Both the position numbers and the translations under genes were made by a program. Below the pieces are notes generated by a model. That model was not told the DNA's origin. It saw nothing but the letters and a program-made list of their open reading frames with translations, and ran no database searches. From an uncultured bacterium (lineage in GTDB: Bacteria; Bacteroidota; Bacteroidia; Chitinophagales; Chitinophagaceae), in contig CAIKEH010000052.1 in assembly GCA_903826405.1 (NCBI GenBank), positions 1-39,461 of the forward strand: a stretch of DNA of 39,461 nt, written 5' to 3'. Position 1 is the first letter of the stretch, and each line of letters begins with the position of its first letter. Of the stretch, positions 25,091 to 34,300 are shown piece after piece.

Positions 25091-25124
25091 ACAGAGTACC
25101 TGGGTATGTACCCAGGTACTCTGT
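25091..25124. other. 34-bp near-continuous palindrome between tuf and tRNA-Trp
   Basis: ACAGAGTACCTGGGTA (25091-25106) and its exact reverse complement (25109-25124) are separated by two bases. In RNA this would be a very stable hairpin with a small loop, 52 bases upstream of tRNA-Trp and 73 bases after the tuf stop. Only a weak U run (TTTCT) follows in the minus direction, so it could be a partial terminator, an RNA processing or stability element, or a small mobile palindrome. Confidence 0.7.
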
Positions 25125-25197
25125 AAATATACAAGAACCTGTTCTACTCCCTGTTTGAGACCTTCAAAACAACCCTTTCGGGAGGGAGGGCAGGACC

Positions 25198-26385
25198 TTA
25201 CTTCAGGATCTCGGTCACCTGGCCTGCACCTACGGTACGGCCACCTTCGCGTATGGCGAATTTGAGGCCTTTTTCCATGGCGATCGGCTGGATCAACCTG
25301 ACGGTCAGGCCGATATTGTCACCAGGCATCACCATTTCCACTCCTGCAGGAAGCTCCACCTCGCCAGTCACGTCCGTCGTACGGAAATAGAACTGGGGAC
25401 GGTATTTCTGGAAGAAAGGCGTATGACGACCACCTTCTTCTTTGCTCAGGACATAAACCTCACCTTTGAAATCGGTGTGGGGAGTTATGGAACCGGGCTT
25501 GCAAATAACCATGCCACGGCGGATGTCTTTCTTTTCAATACCACGGAGAAGAAGGCCTGCATTATCCCCTGCTTCACCTTCATCAAGAAGTTTACGGAAC
25601 ATCTCAACACCTGTACAGGTGGAGTTCAGGGGAGTGGGTATGAGTCCTACGATCTCTACACTCTCACCGACCTTGATGCGTCCGCGCTCGATACGACCAG
25701 TAGCCACGGTGCCACGACCTGTAATGGTAAAAACGTCCTCGACTGACATAAGGAACGGCAGATCGACCGGACGGGGAGGCAGTGGAATATAACTGTCGAC
25801 AGCATCCATCAGTTCCTCGATCTTTTTGATCCATTTGTCTTCACCGGCAAGCGCACCAGTTGCAGAACCCTGGATGATGGGTGTGTTGTCTCCATCGAAA
25901 CCGTAAGAAGAGAGGAGTTCACGGATCTCCATTTCAACTAATTCCAACAATTCTGGATCATCAACCAGGTCAACCTTGTTCATGAAGACCACGATACGGG
26001 GTACACCTACCTGACGCGCAAGCAGGATGTGCTCCTTGGTCTGGGGCATAGGGCCATCAGTTGCAGCAACAACCAGGATAGCTCCGTCCATCTGGGCAGC
26101 ACCGGTGATCATGTTCTTCACATAGTCAGCGTGGCCGGGGCAGTCAACGTGAGCATAATGGCGTAATGCCGTTTGATATTCCACGTGAGCTGTGTTGATG
26201 GTGATACCACGTTCCTTTTCTTCAGGAGCGGCATCGATTTCATCATATTTCTTCTCTTGAGCCCAGCCTTTCTTGGCCAGGATGTTGGTGATGGCCGCGG
26301 TAAGCGTGGTCTTTCCATGGTCAACGTGCCCGATGGTGCCCACATTCACGTGAGGCTTGTCCCTCTTGAAGGTCTCTTTAGACAT
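25198..26385 (-). CDS. tuf: elongation factor Tu
   Basis: The 395-residue GTPase delivers aminoacyl-tRNA to the ribosome. It has the P loop [10 protein letters not shown] (18-27), the switch I region [36 protein letters not shown], and NKVD for guanine specificity. Domains 2 and 3 include [17 protein letters not shown] and a C-terminus [15 protein letters not shown]. Length matches bacterial EF-Tu. It lies downstream of four tRNA genes and upstream of tRNA-Trp-secE-nusG. The 212-base gap between tRNA-Thr(GGT) and tuf shows no consensus promoter, so it is probably expressed from the promoter in front of the tRNAs. Confidence 0.98.
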   Translation of the reverse strand: MSKETFKRDKPHVNVGTIGHVDHGKTTLTAAITNILAKKGWAQEKKYDEIDAAPEEKERGITINTAHVEYQTALRHYAHVDCPGHADYVKNMITGAAQMDGAILVVAATDGPMPQTKEHILLARQVGVPRIVVFMNKVDLVDDPELLELVEMEIRELLSSYGFDGDNTPIIQGSATGALAGEDKWIKKIEELMDAVDSYIPLPPRPVDLPFLMSVEDVFTITGRGTVATGRIERGRIKVGESVEIVGLIPTPLNSTCTGVEMFRKLLDEGEAGDNAGLLLRGIEKKDIRRGMVICKPGSITPHTDFKGEVYVLSKEEGGRHTPFFQKYRPQFYFRTTDVTGEVELPAGVEMVMPGDNIGLTVRLIQPIAMEKGLKFAIREGGRTVGAGQVTEILK

Positions 26386-26597
26386 TGTTATCCGTTTTAG
26401 GTTGTTTTGACAATTTTAAACTATTCTGACAGTACAGGCGAGCCCGTACCAATCTGGTTCGATTCTCCTGCTGCCCCGCGAAATTAATACTTTCTTCGGG
26501 ACAGTAGCTCATGATTTGAATGCGGGGATATTTCAACCACTGGCTGCCCCATAACGGCTCGGGGACATATCCTACGCACCTGAAAATTAAAGAACTG

Positions 26598-26669
<72 letters not shown>

Positions 26670-26715
26670 TGATTGGACCACCCGGAAAGCTCCGGCTGGT
26701 CCGGATCACCCGGAA

Positions 26716-26791
26716 TGGAGCGGGAGACGAGGCTCGAACCCGCGACCTATAGCTTGGAAGGCTATCGCTCTACCAACTGAGCTACTCCCGC
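26716..26791 (-). tRNA. tRNA-Gly (TCC)
   Basis: Cloverleaf on the minus strand: acceptor GCGGGAG/CTCCCGC, anticodon loop CTTCCAA with TCC, T loop TTCGAGC, discriminator T followed by an encoded CCA (26716-26718). It is the only one of this tRNA cluster with CCA in the DNA. Confidence 0.94.
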
Positions 26792-26944
26792 ATTTGACCG
26801 TTCAAGAACACCGGTGGCACCTGAACGGGGTAACTGTCTGAAAAAGAACTTTCCCCAATGCAGCCATCATGGCTACTCCGTTTCAGAGAAACCGGAGAGA
26901 CAATTGCCGAGGCTAGCAACAAAGCTTGCCTTGGCAGACTGACG

Positions 26945-27027
26945 TGGGCAGGAGTGGATTCGAACCACTGAAGTCGAAAGACAGCGGATTTACAGTCCGC
27001 CCCATTTGGCCGCTCTGGAACCTGCCC
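26945..27027 (-). tRNA. tRNA-Tyr (GTA)
   Basis: A class II tRNA with a long variable arm: acceptor GGGCAGG/CCTGCCC, anticodon stem GCGGA/TCCGC around CTGTAAA with GTA, variable arm TGTCTTTCGACTTCA region, T arm AGTGG-TTCGAAT-CCACT, discriminator A. CCA is not encoded. A 153-base spacer with an inverted repeat CCGTTCA..TGAACGG (26798-26828) separates it from tRNA-Gly, possibly an RNA-processing hairpin. Confidence 0.94.
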
Positions 27028-27087
27028 CTGAATGTCAATGCCTTTTCATTTCCACAACCGGCCGCCGTTGCGGAATGGAAAACCGGG

Positions 27088-27160
27088 AGCCAGAGAAGGG
27101 ACTCGAACCCCCGACCAGCTGATTACAAATCAGCTGCTCTACCAGCTGAGCTACTCTGGC
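27088..27160 (-). tRNA. tRNA-Thr (TGT)
   Basis: Cloverleaf on the minus strand: acceptor GCCAGAG/CTCTGGC, anticodon stem CTGAT/ATCAG around TTTGTAA with TGT, T arm CGGGGG-TTCGAGT region, discriminator T. No encoded CCA. It is the first gene of the tRNA-tuf unit and lies 79 bases after a consensus promoter. Confidence 0.94.
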
Positions 27161-27238
27161 TTATACGGTCATGAAACATGTACGGGTCATTACTGAACCG
27201 TCTGGGCAATAAAGATCTAACCCCATTTTTTGGGAAAG

Positions 27239-27267
27239 CAAAGGTAATGGAAAATCGCAAAAGCAAA
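27239..27267 (-). promoter_or_regulatory. promoter of the tRNA-tuf-secE-nusG unit
   Basis: On the minus strand TTTG (27264-27267) is followed after 17 bases by TACCTTTG (27239-27246), a full match to the Bacteroidota consensus. Transcription should start near 27232, about 72 bases before tRNA-Thr(TGT). The TACCTTTG box is identical to the one before rplK. Confidence 0.75.
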
Positions 27268-27392
27268 AATTTTAACGGCAATTTTATCGCACAGCCCCAA
27301 TCAAAAAATGATGACAGCACAGACATTGGGGTTTATTACGACAAATGACCTGAAGGACTATTGAGAAATTCACGGAAAATAAATCCAGAGAA

Positions 27393-27418
27393 ATAAAAAA
27401 GGGCCCCGTGGGCCCTTG
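27393..27418 (-). terminator. terminator after hpf
   Basis: On the minus strand AAGGGCCC (27410-27417) pairs with GGGCCCTT (27399-27406) around a three-base loop and is followed by TTTTTATTT. It overlaps the last bases before the hpf stop and ends the rpsU-xerC-hpf unit. Confidence 0.82.
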
Positions 27419-27419
27419 G

Positions 27420-27719
27420 TCAAGCTGCTTGTTTTTCCTTGATCTTCCTCAATTGCGTGGAGACTGAATCCATCGCACTGTCAAAGGATTCCTCAAAAGA
27501 TTTCGAAGTTTGCTTCACGAAGAATCCATGTTTCGGCACACTTACCCGGATCTCTGCCACCTTATCCTTGATGTGATGGACAACGTTATCCAATTTGAGG
27601 TAGACATCTACCTTGACGATCCGGTCGTGATGGTCAGAGAGTCTCTGCAATTTCTTGTTGACATGCTCGATCAGTTTGGCATCGGCATCAAAATGTACGG
27701 TCTGGATGTTTACTGTCAT
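27420..27719 (-). CDS. hpf: ribosome hibernation-promoting factor, short HPF/RaiA type
   Basis: From the ATG at 27717-27719 the product is 99 residues: MTVNIQTVHFDADAKLIEHVNKKLQRLSDHHDRI, then the RNA-binding face VYLKLDNVVHHIKDKVAEIRVSVPKHGFFVKQTSKSFEESFDSAMDSVSTQLRKIK. This is the beta-alpha-beta-beta-beta-alpha fold of HPF/YfiA, which binds the 30S decoding site when growth stops. The frame stays open for 25 more codons upstream, but that segment has no family counterpart. The product lacks the C-terminal dimerisation domain of long HPF. It is last in the rpsU-xerC-hpf order typical of Bacteroidota. Confidence 0.92.
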   Translation of the reverse strand: MTVNIQTVHFDADAKLIEHVNKKLQRLSDHHDRIVKVDVYLKLDNVVHHIKDKVAEIRVSVPKHGFFVKQTSKSFEESFDSAMDSVSTQLRKIKEKQAA

Positions 27720-27873
27720 AGCGAATCCTTTAAAATTTGAAAAATCATTAAAAGAACTGCCTGCTTTCGTGTAGAGTTTGGAACGCTGTTGCAAGCCTAC
27801 TGAAATTAAGCTTTCAGGACCCCATTTGCAAATAAAAAATCCTTAAAATTTTATTGTATGTATGATAGGATAT

Positions 27874-28776
27874 TTATCCACGAGGATGTGCCTTGCGATG
27901 CACTTCACGAAGCTTTTCGATGCTGTTGTGAGTATAAACCTGAGTGGCTGAAAGGCTGGAATGGCCCAATAATTCCTTGACAGCATTCAAATCAGCTCCA
28001 TTATTCATGAGGTGTGTGGCAAAACTGTGACGGAGCACATGCGGACTCTTTTTCTCTGCGGTGGTCACTAGGGAGAGATATTTCCTAACGAATCCATAAG
28101 CTTGCCGGTTACTGATGGCCTTACCTCCAGTTCCAGTTAGTAATAGCCCATCAACTTCCCCCATTCCCTCTTTGAGCATCCGGTAATTCGTGATCTCCCG
28201 AACAAGTTCCTCCCCTATCGGAATGATCCGTTCCTTATTTCCTTTCCCTAGGACTTTTATGGTGCATAATCCAATATCCACATGCCTTTCTTTCAAATTG
28301 ACCAATTCACTTACCCTCAAACCACATCCATAAAGCAGACCAAGCGCAAGTCTGTGCATGCTTCCCTCCTGACCTTCAGGGAACTCGACATCCCGGAACA
28401 ATGTGGCCATGTCCCCCTTTTCGATATAGGAAGGAAGTCTTTTGCCTGTTTTCAATAATTTTACGGCTGAAGCCGGACTCGATCCGATCAACCCCAATTG
28501 CTGCAGGAATCTGTAAAAGGATTTCAGGCAAGATAACCTTCGGTTGATGCTCCTTGGCTCCTGTCCTTTATCAGCCATGGCTGCCATCCAGGATCGGATC
28601 TGATATGGAGACGCCTCGAGGATAGGGAAATCACTGTCGGACTCCGCATCAAACAGTGAGGTTCTGAAAAGGGCGAGATCCTCCTCATAAGATTTCAAGG
28701 TGTGGGGAGAATACCGCTTCACGAACTTGAGGTGTTCGAGATAAGCGAGAATATGTTCTTCGTTGGTGGAGGGCAT
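27874..28776 (-). CDS. xerC: tyrosine recombinase XerC/XerD type
   Basis: The 300-residue protein has an N-terminal SAM-like core-binding domain (HILAYLEHLKFVKRYSPHTLKSYEEDL) and the catalytic domain with Arg154 (GCGLRVSELVNL), Lys178 (LGKGNKER), His246 and Arg249 (HVLRHSFATHL), His272 (LLGHSSL) and Tyr281 (TQVYTH). All catalytic residues are present, so it should be active, most likely resolving chromosome dimers at dif. Its size and position between rpsU and hpf are those of the housekeeping recombinase of Bacteroidota rather than a phage integrase. Whether it is XerC or XerD cannot be settled here. Confidence 0.92.
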   Translation of the reverse strand: MPSTNEEHILAYLEHLKFVKRYSPHTLKSYEEDLALFRTSLFDAESDSDFPILEASPYQIRSWMAAMADKGQEPRSINRRLSCLKSFYRFLQQLGLIGSSPASAVKLLKTGKRLPSYIEKGDMATLFRDVEFPEGQEGSMHRLALGLLYGCGLRVSELVNLKERHVDIGLCTIKVLGKGNKERIIPIGEELVREITNYRMLKEGMGEVDGLLLTGTGGKAISNRQAYGFVRKYLSLVTTAEKKSPHVLRHSFATHLMNNGADLNAVKELLGHSSLSATQVYTHNSIEKLREVHRKAHPRG

Positions 28777-28839
28777 AAAAAAATAGCCATAAAGTTAGGG
28801 AACCTTATGGCCACTTCGCAATATCTGTTCAAGGTCCGA

Positions 28840-29037
28840 TCAAACTTCGATCTTACCGATGGCGATGTTCTGTTTATAAATGGCTTTGAGCACTTCTCCA
28901 CGGCGCCTTACTGAAGGCTTGGTGAAAGACTGACGCTCACGTAGTTGAAGAAGAATTTTAGCTTTCTCAAATTTCTTCTTGTATTTCTTGAGTGCCTTGT
29001 CTATGTTCTCGCAATCTTTGGAATCGATGATCAGCAT
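28840..29037 (-). CDS. rpsU: 30S ribosomal protein S21
   Basis: From the ATG at 29035-29037 the product is 65 residues, MLIIDSKDCENIDKALKKYKKKFEKAKILLQLRERQSFTKPSVRRRGEVLKAIYKQ.., a full bS21. The frame is open further upstream, but the predicted promoter and Shine-Dalgarno sequence lie inside that extension, which fixes the start. In Bacteroidota, bS21 helps cover the anti-Shine-Dalgarno end of 16S rRNA. Here, uniquely among genes I inspected in this window, the start is preceded by AAAGGGGGT. This suggests translational self-control. xerC follows after 63 bases on the same strand. Confidence 0.96.
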   Translation of the reverse strand: MLIIDSKDCENIDKALKKYKKKFEKAKILLQLRERQSFTKPSVRRRGEVLKAIYKQNIAIGKIEV

Positions 29038-29045
29038 GATGTTAT

Positions 29046-29054
29046 ACCCCCTTT
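29046..29054 (-). promoter_or_regulatory. strong Shine-Dalgarno sequence of rpsU
   Basis: On the minus strand AAAGGGGGT lies eight bases before the rpsU ATG. It can pair over eight consecutive positions with the 3' end of 16S rRNA (one G-U wobble relative to AAGGAGGT). Other genes in the window have A-rich leaders instead. Confidence 0.8.
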
Positions 29055-29069
29055 GATCTTTTGGGATGG

Positions 29070-29100
29070 CAAAGATAATGACTCTATCGATTCCGTCAAA
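29070..29100 (-). promoter_or_regulatory. promoter of rpsU-xerC-hpf
   Basis: On the minus strand TTTG (29097-29100) is followed after 19 bases by TATCTTTG (29070-29077), a perfect Bacteroidota promoter. Transcription would start near 29063, giving a leader of about 26 bases that contains the Shine-Dalgarno sequence. Confidence 0.82.
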
Positions 29101-29153
29101 ACGAAAGCTGAAAATCCCCTCTTTTAGCGAAATTGCCTGAAATTGCAACATCC

Positions 29154-29744
29154 ATGTTCACCGGCATCATCGAATCAATCGGGACTGTAGTTGAGATCAT
29201 GCAGAACGGTTCAGGTCTGACTTTCTGGATAGAATCTCCCATATCCTCCGAACTGGCTGTTGACCAAAGCCTTGCACACGATGGGGTATGCCTGACTATC
29301 GAAGAAACTTCAGCTGGCCGGCATCGGGTCACTGCCGTTATGGAAACACTTGAAAAAACACGCCTCCGGGAATGGACGACAGGGTCGTCTATCAATCTGG
29401 AACGTGCCATGGTCCTAGGCGGGCGGCTGGATGGGCATCTGGTCCAAGGTCATGTCGACGGAAAGGGCACCTGCCTGTCCCGGCAAGATCTTGACGGGTC
29501 CTGGATCTTCCGATTTTCATTCCCACCCACTGCTTCAAGCCTGGTCATTGAAAAAGGATCGATAACCGTTAATGGCATCAGTTTGACCGCTTTTGATGTA
29601 TCCGCAGATTCGCTCAGTGTCGCCATCATTCCATATACGATGGAACACACCAATCTGATGGAAATGCAACCCGGGAATACGGTCAATCTTGAGTTTGATC
29701 TAATCGGGAAATATATTGCCAAGTCAGGCCTTTCCCAAAGGTGA
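29154..29744 (+). CDS. ribE: riboflavin synthase, alpha subunit
   Basis: The 196-residue enzyme joins two 6,7-dimethyl-8-ribityllumazine molecules into riboflavin. It shows the two repeated lumazine-binding barrels. The first starts MFTGIIESIGTV with AHDGVCLTI and ends in the GGRLDGHLVQGHVDGKG link. The second has ITVNGISLTAFDV and ends NLEFDLIGKY. The ATG at 29154 starts precisely at the invariant MFTGI; an upstream TTG would add seven unrelated residues. It is divergent from rpsU with about 116 bases between the starts and stands alone, without other rib genes in the window. Confidence 0.95.
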   Translation: MFTGIIESIGTVVEIMQNGSGLTFWIESPISSELAVDQSLAHDGVCLTIEETSAGRHRVTAVMETLEKTRLREWTTGSSINLERAMVLGGRLDGHLVQGHVDGKGTCLSRQDLDGSWIFRFSFPPTASSLVIEKGSITVNGISLTAFDVSADSLSVAIIPYTMEHTNLMEMQPGNTVNLEFDLIGKYIAKSGLSQR

Positions 29745-29756
29745 TCTCCACACTTA

Positions 29757-31283
29757 TCATGGATCCTCTATAGACTTTTCCCTTAATATACTATCCGGCT
29801 TGAGCAATTTTCCACTCTCCGCTTTAAGCGGGATCAGATTCGGTCCTATGGCCATCTTTTTCAGTAAAAATCGGAATGTGTTCGGCGTGAACAGGCTATC
29901 ATTAATCTCCTCCGGTGTACCGCCGGGTACAAAAATCGCAGAGAACGGATTTTCGATGCCCGTCAACACTTTGTCCCCAGCCCATCTCAAGATTGGCCCG
30001 TGGTCGCCCTGCATCACAACCATCGAACCAGGTCTGAAAGCCTGAATATTCCTGGCAATATCGACCATCCATTTATTTGACAACTTCACCTGCTCAATAT
30101 AATTCCTTCCAGCATCTGGAAATTTCCCCTTTCCATCAGGATAGTAACCACCAGAACTGTCAAAATAAAAAGCCGGATGAGGGAGCATGAAATGTGCATA
30201 CACGAACTTCCTTGTAGTATCTTCCTTGATCACCCTCAACAAAGACCGGTATGTTTCCAGATTACTCTCTCCTTGGTGCCTATCCACCGGATTGATGAAA
30301 AACCTCAACAATATACTGTTCTCCAAAATCAATCGGTAAAAACTCCTTGACGCAGTGAATGGCTTGAATGATCTGGCCCTTTGCTCTTGCTCCAGGTCGA
30401 AAAACGACAAATTCCTTATTGCATACCCATTCTGTTCCATTATTCGGCACATCCTATTGGACCGGATGTGCTGAAGAACAAGAGACATGTTCACATAATC
30501 GCCCACAGAATATGCACTCCAATCGAACTCGTAATCCATATTCAATACTGATGAAATGCAATATTGAGTGTAATGATAAGCAGAACGTGCATGGTCAGAT
30601 ACCTTGTACCCCAAGTCACTCAAGCTTTTGGTCACCCATCCATTATTGAATCCAAAGTCTTGATTAAGAGAAGCATTCCCTTCATAGGCATCGAAAACGA
30701 TGAAATAAACATCAGAGATCCCAGCCGTATCGACTTTCATAAAAAGAGGATTCTTAGAATCCATCAATATTTTTGATGACGATACCGCCTTCCCCATTTT
30801 TGGCGCATGCGAAAAAATCAATATAGACTGGTACAAGCAAAGTGAACAGAATAGAACAATAAGATACTTTTCAAGCTTTGCAAGGCCATTAGAAAACCTG
30901 TTCAACAGTAATAAAAAAAGAAATACAAAAAGTAAAAGCCAGAGGAAAGCCTGTTTGTTCCAATTGATGCTGTCTACTAGATCAAGTTTGGACAGGAAGG
31001 AGATCCAGGATGTGAACAGCATGGCTGGCAAAAGGAAAATGACCATTCCAATTCCCGCACTACTTCTGTTACGTATTGGCAAAGCATTCAACAGCCTGAT
31101 CAAGATCAAAGCCGAAAATAGCATGAAAATGGCTACGTAAATGACTTCTCGTCTGTCGAAAAATTGAATTCCTTGTTCTATGCGGAAAAGCAAAATATAC
31201 AGTAAAGCCAGAGGAATATACCATTTGAATCGGCCGTTCAGGTTAGATGCCCCAACAGGCGAATCATAAAATCGCCTAATCAT
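29757..31283 (-). CDS. membrane-anchored sulfatase-like hydrolase/transferase
   Basis: The 508-residue protein starts with five predicted membrane segments (about 22-36, 48-65, 78-92, 112-128, 140-157). An extracytoplasmic alkaline-phosphatase-superfamily domain follows: the strand DVYFIVFDAYEGNASL (first metal Asp198 and a possible nucleophile loop), YHYTQYCISSVLNMDY (237-251), VYAHFMLPHPAF (361-372), and QGDHGP with the C-terminal metal pair (425-430). This layout resembles LtaS/phosphoethanolamine-transferase-like proteins of envelope biogenesis, but the active-site Thr/Ser/Cys is not certain. The substrate is unknown. It converges with ribE (12 bases between stops) and precedes no obvious operon partner. 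Confidence 0.75.
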   Translation of the reverse strand: MIRRFYDSPVGASNLNGRFKWYIPLALLYILLFRIEQGIQFFDRREVIYVAIFMLFSALILIRLLNALPIRNRSSAGIGMVIFLLPAMLFTSWISFLSKLDLVDSINWNKQAFLWLLLFVFLFLLLLNRFSNGLAKLEKYLIVLFCSLCLYQSILIFSHAPKMGKAVSSSKILMDSKNPLFMKVDTAGISDVYFIVFDAYEGNASLNQDFGFNNGWVTKSLSDLGYKVSDHARSAYHYTQYCISSVLNMDYEFDWSAYSVGDYVNMSLVLQHIRSNRMCRIMEQNGYAIRNLSFFDLEQEQRARSFKPFTASRSFYRLILENSILLRFFINPVDRHQGESNLETYRSLLRVIKEDTTRKFVYAHFMLPHPAFYFDSSGGYYPDGKGKFPDAGRNYIEQVKLSNKWMVDIARNIQAFRPGSMVVMQGDHGPILRWAGDKVLTGIENPFSAIFVPGGTPEEINDSLFTPNTFRFLLKKMAIGPNLIPLKAESGKLLKPDSILREKSIEDP

Positions 31284-31387
31284 AATCCGTCATTTACTTC
31301 CTTTTTTTAAGTTCAACACAAGCGTGAAAAAGAAGATGCCATGAAAGATCGGGAAGAAAACACATCATGACTTCACACTGGCATGCA

Positions 31388-34300
31388 TCAGCGCATCAGA
31401 TACATCTTTCCATACCCCGCGTTGAAGAACTTGTCCGACTGATCACCCGAGGCCTTGTATTTATCCAATGTTTTACCTTCAAGGGAAGTGATCACCCTGT
31501 ACAGGTAGATGCCGTTTCCGAGTTTTTGGCCGAATTGATCCGACCCATCCCACTTGAAATCGGTGATGTTTCTTCCCACATGGATGTTCCCCAACTCAGT
31601 CTTCGTTATTTCCCTTACTATCTTACCGGTAACCGTCATGATCTGGATCTTGAATTCACTGGGCACCTGCGAACCAGTCAACGTGAATACGAAAGCAGTT
31701 GATGTGGTGAAGGGATTCGGGTAGTTCAACAGATTACTGATCATCGCTTTATTTATGATCTGGAAAACCACCTTGTACTCAATATTCCCTGCCGGATTTC
31801 CACTCTTATCCCTACCGGAAACGATCAATTCATACTCCCCATCTTCAACGTACGAAGGCGAATAATCGATCTCAGCTATATTCCTGCCACTACCCGCAGC
31901 TCCACCAGAAGGAATGAACTTCATCACCACATTGTCGAAGGGCACATAATGAAGACTATTATCGGGATATCGCACCTGGACTTTCAAAAGACTTGTATCA
32001 TCCAGCTTCATGTATTTGTTGTTGTCCTCCAACTTGATCTGAATATGAGGTTTTGATGAGATGATGTCCCGATTTAGGATGTGCACTCCATCAAATGTGA
32101 CATCGAGATTGGGTCTATAATTATCCGCACGGACATAGAAATCCTTGAACAGGAAATTATTGAAATGGAATTGCTCCAATTGATCGTTCGCTGGATTGAT
32201 GTCCAGATAAAGGGTATTCTTTCCTGCGAGTGATTTAGTATCAATGGGGAATGAGACCAGCAAAGTATCACCGATCTTCATGGGACGTAAACGAGGAATA
32301 ATATAGTTCTTCTTTACATTGGATTGATCGGTGATTGTGTAAACCACTTTCATACTGTCGAACGCGGCATCCGAAACATTCTTGAAAGCAACTTGGAAAT
32401 CCATGGGCTCTCCCACATCCAAACTATCTTTTGTTTTTAAAGCTAAATTGGGCGCTATCGCTCCTTCTGGTACCGGCTCATATTTCACTTGAAGATAATG
32501 TAGCTGGCTGGGGCTGAAATTCATGGTGTCGGAAATGGTCATTTCAAGCCGTAAGTACGGATACACAGAGGCGTCAATGAAGGAGATGGATGTATCCTTC
32601 TGCAATTGCGATGTTGAATAGAGTGGAGTTTCCGTGAAGTCTTTGCGTATGCCAATGACGGTCATCTTCAACTGATCGCTGGTGGGCGACTCCAAGGGCT
32701 TACCTTGCCAATGAATGGTCTTCCAGGACCGGGAAGGCCCGATAACGGGCGACTTCATAGAACCCGAGTTCAAATTACTCTCGAATTTCGAATCAATACC
32801 GGCCATATCGGAGCGCAACAATCCTATCTGCTGGTCAATAACCTCCCATCCCCCATCGGCATTTTTCCTGAATATGTAAACCATTGCACGATTGGTATAG
32901 AATGAATCGATCTTGGTCAGGCCGATCTCCATTAATTTATGATAAAGCGATTTATTATGGCCGTATAGGGTCGTATCAGCCTGCCATCCATCAATATAAA
33001 CCGGATTGGAATTATACGTCGTGGAGCCGTAATTCGACATGATGACCAAAGTGCCACGCGGAATGGAATCCAGGAAGTCCATCGCATATTTCCTGTATTT
33101 GGGATCATTATAATAATACCAACGCGGATACGATTTATTGAGCCCATTATTCGGGCAAACAGGCATTAAACTATGGTAATCACCCTCGGAACCATTGATC
33201 TTATTGACTACAGGCCTTCCAGAGCGATTATTTATGAGCAGGAATTCAAGTGAATTCAAATATGTTCCACAGCCACCGGAATAGAGTAGATCCTCGTTCA
33301 GATATGCCTTTTGATTCCCAAATGGGTAGATCTGTGCGGAATATCTGACTTCATTGGATTTCGTCAAATAATCCAATAATCTGCTGGAGTTCCAGGTCAT
33401 GCTATCCAGTGTTGACCTCAAGTACTGGAAATAATGTGAGTTGTTCCATCCAGGCGAACTTCCATTTAGGAAAACGAATGAAGACCCCGCCCATTTGTAG
33501 TCACCCGAGGTAGGCACTGGTGCAACCCTCCAATAATAAACCATACTGTCCGTGAAGGTCAGATTGGGATCGAATTCGATCAAGCCACCCGGGCTGGTCA
33601 CCGTCTGTGTCTTCTTGAACGAAGAGTTGAATAATTCAGTGGTGTCGATTTCCATCACATACTGCTTGCTCACACTGATGGGATTGGCAGAATTGGTCAT
33701 GAATTTGATGCCGTTCTTTCCCACTATCGAGAACGGATATGGGTAGACCGGTCTGACCTCATCCTCAAAGATCAATACATCCAATGAAACCGTATTATTG
33801 GACTCAGAACCCTCCTGAACAACATCATCAGGGTCCAAAGTAACGGTTATCTTATTGGTGCCTTTATCCGTAAGAGGATTGATAGGGACCGTAAGTACAA
33901 GGGAGTCGGTATTACGCAAAGGCTTAATGAAACTATTGAAGAGAGTTGTAGAAGTACCATCCGGGAGTTCTCTTTTCACCAGCACTTTCAAAGAATCCCC
34001 AATAGCCTTCCCTATGTTGTGAAAACGAGCATCGATCCGGAAAGTATTTTCTGCCACAGAGATGAAAGATGGACTCACATCAACATCTGGTTGTTCTATG
34101 ACATAATCAGGTTTGGAAAACCCGGTCATGGGAAGAGCCGGGTCGCCATGCAACAACATTTCCTCCATATGGATCCTTGCAAAATAATCATTCAACCCCG
34201 TGATGTTCTGCATCTTCTGTAGGGTGGCACCATGAATCTCACCTACCGACTTTCCATATTCATCATTGCTGAAAGCATTGTAGAAACTGTTCGTGTAGAT

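Noticed and set aside
27720-27794. N-terminal extension of hpf
   Set aside because: The conserved fold starts at the ATG at 27719; the extra 25 codons are unlike HPF.
27874-28776. xerC as the integrase of a mobile element
   Set aside because: It is embedded in the conserved rpsU-xerC-hpf order and has the size and motifs of the housekeeping dimer-resolution recombinase.
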